From Prosthecobacter sp. (GTDB lineage Bacteria > Verrucomicrobiota > Verrucomicrobiia > Verrucomicrobiales > Verrucomicrobiaceae), in contig NZ_JAXMIH010000006.1 in assembly GCF_034366625.1 (NCBI RefSeq), positions 868,001 to 932,000 of the forward strand: a stretch of DNA of 64,000 bases. Direction: 5' to 3'. Of the stretch, positions 52,397-60,782 are shown one piece after another. Below the pieces are notes generated by a model. It was not told the DNA's origin, did not search any database, and was given only the letters and a program-made list of their open reading frames with translations. The position numbers and the translations under genes were made by a program. Position 1 is the stretch's first letter. The number at the start of each line of letters is the position of its first letter.

Positions 52397-53151
52397 GCCT
52401 CGCCCAAATTCAGAATGCCCACCCCGAAACGGCCATCGTGCTTGGTTCTGGTCTCGGCGGTGTGGCGGAGGCGTTTGGGATCGAATGCGAGGTGCCGTAT
52501 GCCGAGGTGCCTGGTTTGAGTGCCTCCACGGTGCCGGGGCATGCGGGGCGCTTTGTTTTGGCGCGTCATCACGACCGGCCCATCCTCATCGCGCAAGGGC
52601 GGCGGCATTTGTATGAAGGGCTGAGCGCCGCGGAAGTCACGGCGGGCATTCGTTTCATGCACAGCCTCGGCGTGAAGCGTGTGGTGCTCACGAATGCGGC
52701 GGGAGCGATCGACGAGCACTTCCACGTCGGTGGTTTGATGCTCATCACGGATCACATCAATCTTCAGGGCACCACGCCTCTGCTCGGCGGGCCGAACTTC
52801 CATGACATGAGCGAGGTCTATTCGCGGGCATGGGCGGCAAAATTCCACGCGGCGGCGGTGGAGATCGGTTTGAAGCTGCACGCAGGTGTGTATGCCGCGC
52901 TGCTCGGCCCGCAGTATGAAACGCCCGCCGAAATCCGCATGCTGCGCACGCTCGGTGCCGACGCCGTCGGCATGTCCACCGTGCCCGAGGCGATTCAAGC
53001 CCGTGCGCTCGGCATGGAAGTGGCCGGCATCTCCATGCTCACCAACTGGGCCGCCGGATTGAAGCCTCAAACGCTGCATCACGCAGAAGTCGTCGAAGTC
53101 GGCAAGACCGCGAGCCTGTATCTGGCGAGGTTGTTGAAGGCGGTGGTGTGA
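52393..53151 (+). CDS. Purine nucleoside phosphorylase
   Basis: A 252-residue phosphorylase of the PNP/MTAP type that splits purine nucleosides with phosphate. Visible signatures are VLGSGLGGVAEAF (phosphate-binding Ser), VPGHAGR, GRRHLYEG, LTNAAGAID and ALLGPQYETPAEIRMLRTLGADAVGMSTVPEAI, covering the base- and ribose-binding site. It is somewhat shorter than usual (about 270), lacking part of the N-terminus. Translation is coupled to the preceding reductase gene. Confidence 0.9.
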   Translation: MSLAQIQNAHPETAIVLGSGLGGVAEAFGIECEVPYAEVPGLSASTVPGHAGRFVLARHHDRPILIAQGRRHLYEGLSAAEVTAGIRFMHSLGVKRVVLTNAAGAIDEHFHVGGLMLITDHINLQGTTPLLGGPNFHDMSEVYSRAWAAKFHAAAVEIGLKLHAGVYAALLGPQYETPAEIRMLRTLGADAVGMSTVPEAIQARALGMEVAGISMLTNWAAGLKPQTLHHAEVVEVGKTASLYLARLLKAVV

Positions 53152-53162
53152 TTTTCTGTGTC

Positions 53163-53726
53163 ATGAACCTTGCTGACTGCAAAGAGCGCCTCGCGATGGC
53201 TGGAGTCTTGTTTGAAGATGGTTTGAGCGAGCGCGAATTCGCCAAAATTGAGCAGGAGTACGGTTTCTGCTTCCCGGAAGACTTGAGACAGTTTCTGGCT
53301 TACGCCCTGCCCGTTTCGCAGAGCTGGGTTGATTGGCGAAACGGCGCCAAAACAGAAATTCTAGAGAGGATGCAGTGGCCCTTCGAGGGAATCTGCTTCG
53401 ATATTGAGCACAACAGCTTTTGGTTAGCTGATTGGGGCGAGAAACCTGCGGTCTTGCAGGAGGCATTCGAGATTGCCCGACAAAATGTTGCCAAGGCACC
53501 CAAGTTAATTCCGATCTTCTCGCATCGCTTCATGCCAGACTTTCCTGCGGAAGCGGGGAATCCCGTGTTCTCCGTCTATCAAACAGACATCATCTACTAT
53601 GGCCAGAATCTCGAAGATTACCTTCACAACGAGTTTCGTGATGCTTTTGACTTAGCATCAGGAACAACCGACGAGAATCATGACAACCTTCGATTGATCC
53701 GATTTTGGTCGGACATAGCAGGCTAA
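53163..53726 (+). CDS. SMI1/KNR4 (SUKH)-like protein
   Basis: A 187-residue cytoplasmic protein. LSEREFAKIEQEYGFCFPEDLRQFLAYALPV near the N-terminus matches the opening of SMI1/KNR4 (SUKH) domains, and IIYYGQNLEDYLHNEF near the end is a typical closing segment. SUKH proteins are often immunity proteins against polymorphic toxins, but free-standing ones with other roles exist; no toxin gene is beside it. Base composition is visibly lower in GC than in the flanking genes, hinting at recent acquisition. ATG 53163 is preferred to the earlier GTG, which overlaps the upstream gene. Confidence 0.72.
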   Translation: MNLADCKERLAMAGVLFEDGLSEREFAKIEQEYGFCFPEDLRQFLAYALPVSQSWVDWRNGAKTEILERMQWPFEGICFDIEHNSFWLADWGEKPAVLQEAFEIARQNVAKAPKLIPIFSHRFMPDFPAEAGNPVFSVYQTDIIYYGQNLEDYLHNEFRDAFDLASGTTDENHDNLRLIRFWSDIAG

Positions 53727-53733
53727 GGTCTTG

Positions 53734-54765
53734 CTAGCAGCAGGCGCTCGCTTTTTCCTTTTCGCACGAATGGTCGCAGCAGGGGCTGAGCGGCACGCCG
53801 TCCATGGATTCGGGAGCTTCCATGCTCGGATTCGGCTCCAAAGGTGCGAGGCCGAGTTCGCGGAGGAGTTTCATGTCCTCGTTGGCGCGGGGGTTGGCGG
53901 TGGTGAGCAGTTTGTCACCGTAGAAGATGGAGTTGGCACCAGCGAAGTAGGCGAGGGCCTGGGCTTCGCGACTGAGGTTCGTGCGGCCGGCGCTGAGGCG
54001 AACCTTGGCCTTCGGCACGGCGATGCGGGTGACGGCGATCATGCGGACGAAGGCGAAGGCATCGATGACCTCGTTGTCGCCCATCGGCGTGCCTTTGATG
54101 GGCATGAGGGCGTTGATCGGGATGCTTTCGGGCTGCGGATTGAAGTTGGAGATGACCTCCAGCATCTTCAGGCGGTCGTCGATGGTCTCGCCGAGGCCGA
54201 GGATGCCGCCGCAGCAGACGGACATGCCGGCGTCCTGCGCGTGGCGGATGGTGCGCAGGCGGTCCTCAAAGGTGTGCGTGCTGACGATGTTCGGGTAATG
54301 CTCGGGCGAGGTGTCCACGTTGTGGTTGTAGGCGGTGACGCCGGCTTCTTTGAGTTCGACGGCTTCGTCCGCACCGAGTTCGCCGAGGGTGACGCAGACT
54401 TCCATGCCGAGCTTGGAAACGTCATGCACGATGTCGAGCACCTGGTCGAATTTTTGGGTGCCTTTGCGCACGCCTTTCCATGCGGCGCCCATGCAGAAGC
54501 GCGTGGAGCCACTGGCACGGGCGGCGAGGGCGCGCTCCATGACCTGCTCCTTCGGCATGAGCTTCTCCGCCTGCACGCTGGTGGTGTAGCGGGCGCTTTG
54601 CGCGCAGTAGCCGCAGTCTTCGCTGCAACCGCCGGTCTTGATGCTGAGCAGGGTGCAGAGCTGGACCGAATTGTCCGTCCAATGCTCGTCATGCACGGCG
54701 CGGGCCTGCTTGAGGAGGTTGAAGAAGGGCTGGTGATAAATGCGGTGAAGCTCGGCGAAGGTCAT
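53734..54765 (-). CDS. bioB: Biotin synthase
   Basis: A 343-residue radical-SAM enzyme that inserts sulfur into dethiobiotin. The 4Fe-4S motif CSEDCGYC (Cys47, 51, 54) is preceded by IKTGG; AYNHNVDTSPEHYPNI, CCGGILGLGE and RLSAGR are further BioB blocks (the Arg and Cys that hold the 2Fe-2S cluster). The last 20 residues form a Cys-rich tail (SPCCDHSCEKEKASACC) not needed in the core fold. No other bio genes lie in this window. It is divergent from the oxidoreductase gene, with a strong palindrome in between. Confidence 0.95.
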   Translation of the reverse strand: MTFAELHRIYHQPFFNLLKQARAVHDEHWTDNSVQLCTLLSIKTGGCSEDCGYCAQSARYTTSVQAEKLMPKEQVMERALAARASGSTRFCMGAAWKGVRKGTQKFDQVLDIVHDVSKLGMEVCVTLGELGADEAVELKEAGVTAYNHNVDTSPEHYPNIVSTHTFEDRLRTIRHAQDAGMSVCCGGILGLGETIDDRLKMLEVISNFNPQPESIPINALMPIKGTPMGDNEVIDAFAFVRMIAVTRIAVPKAKVRLSAGRTNLSREAQALAYFAGANSIFYGDKLLTTANPRANEDMKLLRELGLAPLEPNPSMEAPESMDGVPLSPCCDHSCEKEKASACC

Positions 54766-54823
54766 AGGGCGTGGGATTGTTGGCGCAAATGGGCGAGATG
54801 CACGGGAAAAGTGCGGGTTGGAG

Positions 54824-54929
54824 TCGTCCTCGTCCTCCTACTCGTCCTTCGTCCTCGATTCTTCGGTGCCGCAATCAGCAGCGTGAGCGATTTGATCGAG
54901 GACGAGTTCGAGTAGGAGGACGAGGACGA
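54824..54929. repeat. Long hairpin of TCCTCG-type repeats
   Basis: A 35-36-base inverted repeat (54824-54859 against 54895-54929) with one small internal bulge and a 35-base loop. Both arms are built of GTCCTC-type units, which would give simple Val-Leu or Asp-Glu runs if translated. It lies between the divergent biotin synthase and oxidoreductase genes, where promoters would be expected. Confidence 0.75.
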
Positions 54930-54978
54930 TTGATGAAGTGCAAGACAGACCATTTCGTTCCCGATTTGTCTCACCACC

Positions 54979-56244
54979 ATGAACCGCCGCACATTCTTCC
55001 ACCAAACGTCCGCGCTCGCCGCTGTCTCCGCTTTGCCAAAACTCCGCGCTGCCGATGCCGCGCAGAAAAAGCTCAAGGTGGCCGTTGTGGCGCTCGGTCG
55101 CGGCATGGGACATGTGCAGGCGCTGTTGAAGCTGCCGAATGTGGAGATCGCGTATGTGGCCGAGGTGGACCCGAAGCGGCTTGAAGCCGGCCTCAAGGTC
55201 ATCAACGACACGCAGCAGGTGTCCTGCGTGGGAGTGAAGGACTTCCGCACCATCCTTGATGACAAGACGCTGGACGCGGTCTTCATCGCCACGCCGAATT
55301 TCTGGCACACACCCGCCGCGCTGCTCTGCATGCAGGCCGGGAAGCATGTGTATGTGGAAAAACCCGGCAGCCAGAACGCGCATGAGGCGGAGATGATCGT
55401 CGAAGCCTCGAAAAAATACGACCGCGTGGTGCAGATGGGCAATCAGCGCCGCACCTGGATGAAGGAGGCGATTGAAGCGCTGCACGGCGGTGCCATCGGC
55501 CCGGTGCGCTTTGGCCGTGGGTTTTACTACAACACGCGCAAATCCGTCGCCACGAACGAGAAGCCTGCGCCGCCGGACATCGACTACAACCTGTGGCAGG
55601 GTCCGGTGCCGGATGATGCGAAGCATGAGTTCAAGGCGCTGGCGCACTACGACTGGCACTGGTTCTGGCACTGGGGCAACGGCGAACTCGGTAACAACGG
55701 CATCCACACGCTGGACATTCTGCGCTGGGGCCTGAAGGGTGACTATCCGCTGCGCACGACCTACAACGGCGGCCGCTACTTTTACGACGACAAGCAGGAA
55801 ACACCCGACACGGGCACGGCGGTCTATGATTTCGGCCACGCGGGCTGCGAGTGGGTGCAGAGCAGTTGTCATCCGCGTGCGGCGGAGAAGCCGCTCTCCG
55901 AAGTCATGTTCTACGGCGACAACGGCACCATGGCCGCAGGTCGCGACACCTGGACGATCTACGACCCCAAAGGCGTCGAGATCAGCAAGGGCAAAGGTGC
56001 GGGCGGCGGTGATCCCGCGCACATCGGCAACTTCCTCGACGCGATTCGTGGCGAGGCAAAGCTCAACAGTCCCATCGCCGAAGGTCAAAAAAGCACGATG
56101 ATGTGCCACCTCGGCAACATGGCCTACCGCACGAACACGGTGGTGAAGTGTGATCCCAAGACCGGCAAGGTGCTCGACAACGCCGAAGCAATGAAGCTCT
56201 GGGGCCGCGAGGGTTACCGCAAAGGGTGGGATGTGAAGATTTGA
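54979..56244 (+). CDS. Exported Gfo/Idh/MocA-family oxidoreductase
   Basis: A 421-residue NAD(P)-dependent oxidoreductase. A twin-arginine-type leader (MNRRTFFHQTSALAAVSALPKLRA) precedes the Rossmann domain (LKVAVVALGRGMGHVQALL; the usual GxGxxG is altered) and the catalytic-region motif VYVEKPGSQNAHEAEMI (EKP). The C-terminal beta-sheet domain includes WHWFWHWGNGELGNNGIHTLDILRWGL. Exported members are very common in Verrucomicrobia and Planctomycetes and act on sugars or cyclitols; the substrate is unknown. The gene is a single unit bounded by two repeat elements. Confidence 0.88.
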   Translation: MNRRTFFHQTSALAAVSALPKLRAADAAQKKLKVAVVALGRGMGHVQALLKLPNVEIAYVAEVDPKRLEAGLKVINDTQQVSCVGVKDFRTILDDKTLDAVFIATPNFWHTPAALLCMQAGKHVYVEKPGSQNAHEAEMIVEASKKYDRVVQMGNQRRTWMKEAIEALHGGAIGPVRFGRGFYYNTRKSVATNEKPAPPDIDYNLWQGPVPDDAKHEFKALAHYDWHWFWHWGNGELGNNGIHTLDILRWGLKGDYPLRTTYNGGRYFYDDKQETPDTGTAVYDFGHAGCEWVQSSCHPRAAEKPLSEVMFYGDNGTMAAGRDTWTIYDPKGVEISKGKGAGGGDPAHIGNFLDAIRGEAKLNSPIAEGQKSTMMCHLGNMAYRTNTVVKCDPKTGKVLDNAEAMKLWGREGYRKGWDVKI

Positions 56245-56247
56245 ATT

Positions 56248-56363
56248 GGTAGGGCGCTTGCTCCTGGCAAGCGCCGCCGCAGGCCGGTACGCTCCGTTCA
56301 AACGAAGAGACATTCGTGAACGAGTTGGCGTAACGCGGCGGGCTGAGGACAGCCCGCCCTACC
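56248..56363. repeat. 116-bp palindromic element between convergent genes
   Basis: The outer ends GGTAGGGCG / CGCCCTACC enclose two hairpins, GGCGCTTGC-TCCTG-GCAAGCGCC (56253-56275) and GGCGGGCTG-AGGA-CAGCCCGCC (56337-56358). It fills the spacer between two convergent genes and may terminate both; structurally it resembles a REP or MITE unit. Confidence 0.7.
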
Positions 56364-56366
56364 TTG

Positions 56367-56918
56367 TCACTTCACACGCTCTTTGAGGATTTCGCGAAAC
56401 GAGCGGCCATCAAGACTGAGATCAGCCAGCACGGCACGGCCGTTGAGCACGCGCACTTCGGCGATGATGCCTTGGGTGCTGCGGATGTTCTCAGCGAACC
56501 ATTTGTCGGCCTCAGGGGCGAGTTTTTCGTTGATGTAGAAGCGCTCGAACGGCCACTCGATGCTGGTCTTCTCGCTATACACATAGCCTGACTTCAGGCG
56601 GATGTAATCGCCGCTGGTGGGAGGTGTGAGCGAGAGGTTGGTGATGGTGGCGAGGCCATCGGCACCCGTGGTGAGGGTGGCATAGACATGCGTGCCGCTT
56701 TCCAATTTCAGACCCGCAGGCACGCTGGCTTCACGTTGCTCCGGCCGCACCGCGAGATACCGGCCACGCAACGGATCGTAAGGGTCCGGGGCGCTGCATT
56801 TGAGCTTGATGAGCGTGCCTTGCGTGAGCGTCTGCTCATGCGTCCAGATTTGGGACAAGGGAGCGGCCCACTGGGCGAACGCGGCAATGGCGAAGATGAT
56901 GAGGGGAAGGGCTTTCAT
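56367..56918 (-). CDS. GDYXXLXY-family protein
   Basis: A 183-residue exported or anchored protein (leader MKALPLIIFAIAAFAQWAAPLSQIW). TPPTSGDYIRLKSGYVYSE holds the GDYxxLxY-type motif that names the family, with YDPLRGRYL earlier. Members are almost always encoded next to DUF2157/DUF4401 membrane proteins, as here: its ATG overlaps the stop of that gene by four bases. The function of the pair is unknown; both presumably sit in the cytoplasmic membrane. Confidence 0.83.
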   Translation of the reverse strand: MKALPLIIFAIAAFAQWAAPLSQIWTHEQTLTQGTLIKLKCSAPDPYDPLRGRYLAVRPEQREASVPAGLKLESGTHVYATLTTGADGLATITNLSLTPPTSGDYIRLKSGYVYSEKTSIEWPFERFYINEKLAPEADKWFAENIRSTQGIIAEVRVLNGRAVLADLSLDGRSFREILKERVK

Positions 56919-58234
56919 GGCTGGAGGAGTTGTTTTGGGCGGGCAAGACGGCTCATGCAGATGTTAAAAGCCAGGAAGGCCACGCCGATGACAATGAAGG
57001 CCAGTCCTTTGGTGAGGAGTGACAGCTCGCTTTCAAACATGCGGGCGATGATGAGCACGCAGAGCAAGGCGGCTCCCAATCGAGGTGCGCCGCGCCTCCC
57101 GGTGAACTCCAGCACGATGAGCGTGATGCCGATGAGGGAAAGATGCAGCGTCATGAGCCAGGGCAGGACGGCCTGGGCCGCTTCGCCCATGACCAGGGTG
57201 AGCACAGGTGTGAGGGCGATGGAGGCGACGGACAAGACCGCCCAGCGGCGACGCAGGACCGCATGAACGGCAAAGGCGGCGATCATCGCGATGAGAACCC
57301 AGGTCCAGGGCACTTGCCAGGCCTCGCGAACCGCCTTGGCGAGCTCCTGGCCCATGTCCAGAAACGTGGCGACGACTCCAAACTGAAGAAGATGCAGGAA
57401 GCCGAGGACGATCTGCGGTTTGTGACGCGGTGCAGCATCGAGAGCAGATGAGGGCAGCGGAAACAGCGCCAGCATCGCGGAGGTGAGCACCCACAGCCAG
57501 AGCGTCACGTCAAAGTGGCCCCAGGAGTCCGCGAAATGCATCCTCGTGGCATAATGCGCCGCCGCACACAGGCCGCAGATGGCGCTGATCGTCATCACCC
57601 AGCGCAGCGTGGTGGACAGCGGACGCTCCAACTTCCACCCCGGCCAGAACGGGAAGAGACCGAGCAGCAGCAGCGGGTAGATCATCGGACTGGCATGCCA
57701 GGGCTGATGTCCCCACACCTGATGAATGCTCCATTCCGCAATGCCGATGAGGTAGAAGATGGCCACGGAGCTCGAATTCATCACCCACACGAGCGGGAGG
57801 CTGAGCAGGCACCACCAGAAGAGAAAATCCGGCCACTCGCCACCCAAGTTGTAGATCTGCGAGACGAGAGCGATGCAGGCTCCCGTGCAAAGCGCCTGAA
57901 GCAGCGCCGCTGTCTCGCGCACCCAGGCTGCGGCAGCGTCTCCACGCAGCATCACCCGCAGGCTGAACAACTGACTGAGCAGCAGCGGCAGAAAGGCGAA
58001 CACCAGCCGCATTGGCCGCGAGAAGTCGTCCCAGTTGAAGCCGATGATGGTGATCAAACCGGTGCCAATCAGTAGCGCACCGAGTGAACCCATGATGATT
58101 TGTGCGGCCCCAGGCTGTGAGGCATCCACCGCATGCCGCTCGCGCAAGGTGCGTGATGCGTCCTTGGTAAGAAGGCCTTCACTTTCCCACTTCGGGAGTT
58201 GTTCGAGGAGCCAGCGGTGGTGGGAGGTGTTCAT
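56915..58234 (-). CDS. DUF2157 polytopic membrane protein
   Basis: A 439-residue protein. The N-terminal soluble stretch (WLLEQLPKWESEGLLTKDASRTL) is the DUF2157 start, and about ten to twelve membrane helices follow, beginning with QIIMGSLGALLIGTGLITIIGFNWDD. QIYNLGGEW is another conserved block. It is translationally coupled to the GDYXXLXY gene. No enzymatic motif is visible and the biological role is unknown. Confidence 0.85.
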   Translation of the reverse strand: MNTSHHRWLLEQLPKWESEGLLTKDASRTLRERHAVDASQPGAAQIIMGSLGALLIGTGLITIIGFNWDDFSRPMRLVFAFLPLLLSQLFSLRVMLRGDAAAAWVRETAALLQALCTGACIALVSQIYNLGGEWPDFLFWWCLLSLPLVWVMNSSSVAIFYLIGIAEWSIHQVWGHQPWHASPMIYPLLLLGLFPFWPGWKLERPLSTTLRWVMTISAICGLCAAAHYATRMHFADSWGHFDVTLWLWVLTSAMLALFPLPSSALDAAPRHKPQIVLGFLHLLQFGVVATFLDMGQELAKAVREAWQVPWTWVLIAMIAAFAVHAVLRRRWAVLSVASIALTPVLTLVMGEAAQAVLPWLMTLHLSLIGITLIVLEFTGRRGAPRLGAALLCVLIIARMFESELSLLTKGLAFIVIGVAFLAFNICMSRLARPKQLLQP

Positions 58235-58291
58235 GGCGGGAGGGAAGGAGCGCGGCGAGTGTGTGCGAATCGGAAACGCGTGACGAATTGA

Positions 58292-58951
58292 TTAACTGGA
58301 TGGTGGGATTGAGGAAAGCGATGCAGATTGATCGTCCGAATGGGGCTTGCCCGACAAAAGGGAAATGGTGGCTAAGTGCCAAACCGCAGCAGCGGCAATG
58401 GCTCCCATGACAGCTCCAAAGCCAAGACTTATTGTCCAGTCTTCAACAATTCTTGTGGATGGCGAAGCACGGCTTTGGATTGCGACCAACTGAGGTTTGT
58501 TGGGATCACCACCCTCCATGCGTCCGGCCATTTCCTTCTGCCAAGCCATGACCTCATCGAGCAATGCATCGAGATAAACGCGAGTGAACTTCGGCTCTCG
58601 GCCTGTAGCGAGGATATTGAAGACGGCACTGCCTTTGGCCTGCGCTACACGAAATTCTAATTTGGTTTCTTTTGGCTCGGGATTCAGAGCCCTCACGCGT
58701 TCCAATGCGCGACGCCTCATCTCGGAAGACTCCAAAACTTCGATGATGACACGAGCATGATCTTCCGCAGCAGCGACATAGCTGTCTTCTGCTTGGGGCC
58801 AATTCGTTGCCACAACAACTGCCAACGAGTGGTACTCCTGCGATCTGATTGCTAACCGCAAGGTTTGAACTGCTATGCCAACTGCTGCCCCAATAGCAGC
58901 ACAGGCCAACACGGTGATTCGTGCGGCACTGTGTTTGATACTCATGTTCAT
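58292..58951 (-). CDS. Two-helix membrane protein, Wzz-like layout
   Basis: A 219-residue protein. One hydrophobic helix near the N-terminus (ITVLACAAIGAAVGIAVQTLRL) and one near the C-terminus (WTISLGFGAVMGAIAAAAVWHLATISLL) flank a periplasmic helical region with FRVAQAKGSAVFNILATGREPKFTRVYLDALLDEVM. That arrangement resembles chain-length determinant (Wzz) or kinase-adaptor proteins of polysaccharide export, but no polysaccharide genes are adjacent, so the comparison is weak. GC content is lower than in neighbouring genes. ATG 58951 and 58945 are both possible. Confidence 0.55.
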   Translation of the reverse strand: MNMSIKHSAARITVLACAAIGAAVGIAVQTLRLAIRSQEYHSLAVVVATNWPQAEDSYVAAAEDHARVIIEVLESSEMRRRALERVRALNPEPKETKLEFRVAQAKGSAVFNILATGREPKFTRVYLDALLDEVMAWQKEMAGRMEGGDPNKPQLVAIQSRASPSTRIVEDWTISLGFGAVMGAIAAAAVWHLATISLLSGKPHSDDQSASLSSIPPSS

Positions 58952-58985
58952 ATTCCGCCAGAATGGTCACCGCATAGCAAGAAGA

Positions 58986-59010
58986 AAGGCGGAGGGGTTG
59001 CCTCCGCCTT
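58986..59010 (-). terminator. Terminator after msrA
   Basis: Stem AAGGCGGAGG / CCTCCGCCTT with a 5-base loop; on the minus strand it continues TCTTCTT. It lies 74 bases past the MsrA stop codon. Confidence 0.65.
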
Positions 59011-59083
59011 GGAAAGAATCAGAGATACCGCACAGAGGATTGCCTTCGGCGCGCTTCGCGAGGTGCGGACCACTTTGGCCGGC

Positions 59084-59758
59084 TCACTTCGCCTCGGGCT
59101 TGATCTTGCCTTTGTCTTCGAGCGTGTGCTTGAACTTCTCGGTCTTGGGATCGACGACGGCGCGGACGTAGCCTTGGTTGGGATTGAGGGCTTTGAAGTT
59201 TTGATGGTAGTCCTCGGCTGGGTAGAATTTCTTCAGCGGGGCGATCTCGGTGGCGATGGGGTCTTTCCAGTTCTTCTGGGCAACGGTCTTGGAGGCTTCG
59301 GCGATCTGTTTCTGCGCATCGCTGGTGTAGAAGATGGCGGAGCGGTACTGCGTGCCGTAGTCGTTGCCTTGGAAGGCGGTGCCTTTGGGCAGGAGCTTGC
59401 CGTGCTTGACCATGTCTTCTTTTGTCACGCTGGTGGGATCATGGGTGTCCCAAAAGAGATCGATGATTTCTTTGTAGGTGATGACGGCGGGGTCGAACTC
59501 GATCTGAATGACCTCGGCGTGGCCGGTGTCGCCAGTGCAGATGTCCTCATAAGTCGGGTTCTCGGTTTTGCCGCCGGCGTAGCCGCTGACGACTTTCTTG
59601 ACGCCTTTGACGAGAAGGTACTGCGCCTCGACACACCAGAAGCAGCCGCCGCCGATGATGGCGGTTTCGGTTTTGGCGGCGGGGGCGTCAGCAGCGGAAG
59701 AGGTTGGGGCAAGAGAAGCCATGAGGAAGGTGGTGAGGAGGGTGAGCGCGGTTTTCAT
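59084..59758 (-). CDS. msrA: Exported peptide-methionine (S)-S-oxide reductase
   Basis: A 224-residue MsrA that repairs oxidised methionine. A signal peptide (MKTALTLLTTFLMASLAPTSSAA) implies a periplasmic enzyme. The catalytic motif GGCFWC (Cys39), GYAGG, YEDICTGDTGHAEVI and YRSAIFY are all present. The recycling cysteines near the C-terminus of some relatives are absent, so a different reductant path is likely. The start is the ATG that gives the signal peptide, 27 codons inside the open frame. It is divergent from the globin gene. Confidence 0.93.
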   Translation of the reverse strand: MKTALTLLTTFLMASLAPTSSAADAPAAKTETAIIGGGCFWCVEAQYLLVKGVKKVVSGYAGGKTENPTYEDICTGDTGHAEVIQIEFDPAVITYKEIIDLFWDTHDPTSVTKEDMVKHGKLLPKGTAFQGNDYGTQYRSAIFYTSDAQKQIAEASKTVAQKNWKDPIATEIAPLKKFYPAEDYHQNFKALNPNQGYVRAVVDPKTEKFKHTLEDKGKIKPEAK

Positions 59759-59924
59759 GACGTGGATACGAACGAATGGGACGGTTGAGTCAATCATCCG
59801 TCGAGTGAGAAGTGAAACTTTCGGCGGAATTCCCGGCAAGATGGTTTTTCCATGAGAAACGCGGTGTTGGGAAGGAAGTCAGACTCGTGCTTTCCTGTCC
59901 CCCTGCGGTGTTTATGCTGACCCA

Positions 59925-60302
59925 ATGGACGAAATCTCAACTCTCTGCGCCCGTGTGGGCGAAACAAAGCTGCGCAGCATGGTGACGGCGTTTTACCGGC
60001 GTGTACAGGTGGATGACGTGATCGGAAAGATGTATCCGCCGGACGACTGGGCGGGAGCGGAGAAGCGGCTGGCTGATTTCATCGTGTATCGCTTCGGCGG
60101 GCCGCAGACCTACATCGAGGAGCGGGGACATCCGCGTTTGAGAGGGAGGCACATGCCGTTTGCCATTGGCGAGGCGGAGCGGGATCGTTGGATGAAGCTG
60201 ATGAGCGAGGCGATGGAGGAGGTGTCGATTTCGCCGGAGGAAGGCGCGGTCATTGGGACATTTTTCGCGCAGGTGGCGGACATGATGCAAAACCGGGCCT
60301 AA
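59925..60302 (+). CDS. Truncated hemoglobin (group II-like)
   Basis: A 125-residue 2-on-2 globin. Tyr24 in AFYRRVQVD fits position B10. RFGGPQTYIEERGHPRLRGRHMPF carries the proximal His76 (F8), and the following DRWMKLM has the Trp typical of group II. Such globins handle oxygen, nitric oxide or peroxide. It heads a plus-strand series with a cytochrome-like lipoprotein and a dehydrogenase, and faces MsrA, which would fit an oxidative-stress setting, though this is only suggestive. Confidence 0.9.
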   Translation: MDEISTLCARVGETKLRSMVTAFYRRVQVDDVIGKMYPPDDWAGAEKRLADFIVYRFGGPQTYIEERGHPRLRGRHMPFAIGEAERDRWMKLMSEAMEEVSISPEEGAVIGTFFAQVADMMQNRA

Positions 60303-60347
60303 TGAAACGCTGCTTGTCAGGCAGTGATGCCACAGGATGGTGAAGGC

Positions 60348-60776
60348 ATGAAACGAAAGCTCTCTCTCACCTTGAGCGCGGTGGCGCTGCTGCCCGCATG
60401 CATGATTTTGGATGTGACACAGCTGAGCAACGAGCCGGTGGATTTTGTGAGCGACGTGAAGCCGATTTTGGAGTCGCGCTGTCTGGAGTGTCATCACAGC
60501 CGGTATGTGTTCGCAGGATTGAACCTGGAGACGAAGAAGCTGGCGATGAAGGGCGGGCGCAGCGGGCCAGTGATCGTGCCGGGAGCGCCGCACAAGAGCC
60601 TGCTGCATAAAGTGCTGCTGCTGGGACATGAAAATCCCATCGCCATGCCGCCGACCCCGGAAAAACTGGAGCGCGAGCACGAGCAGATCATTCACGACTG
60701 GATTCTTCAGGGTGCGGACTGGCCGGACGGCGTGCGCCTGGTGCCGCCGCAGGATTGGAAACGCGAACGTTCATAA
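60348..60776 (+). CDS. Cytochrome c-like lipoprotein (PSC1 type)
   Basis: A 142-residue protein starting MKRKLSLTLSAVALLPAC, a leader with lipobox LPAC. FVSDVKPILESRCLECHHSRYVFAGLNLET holds the heme motif CLECH in the form typical of the planctomycete cytochrome C (PSC1) domain; GGRSGPVIVPGAPHKSLL and DWILQGADWPDG complete it. Here the domain stands alone, while it is usually fused to DUF1549/DUF1553 parts. A periplasmic electron carrier role is likely. The dehydrogenase gene starts six bases later. Confidence 0.85.
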   Translation: MKRKLSLTLSAVALLPACMILDVTQLSNEPVDFVSDVKPILESRCLECHHSRYVFAGLNLETKKLAMKGGRSGPVIVPGAPHKSLLHKVLLLGHENPIAMPPTPEKLEREHEQIIHDWILQGADWPDGVRLVPPQDWKRERS

Positions 60777-60782
60777 CAACTC

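Noticed and set aside
54838-56313. 491-codon minus-strand frame opposite the Gfo/Idh/MocA gene
   Set aside because: Antisense to a gene with a clear leader and EKP motif, and it begins inside a hairpin repeat.
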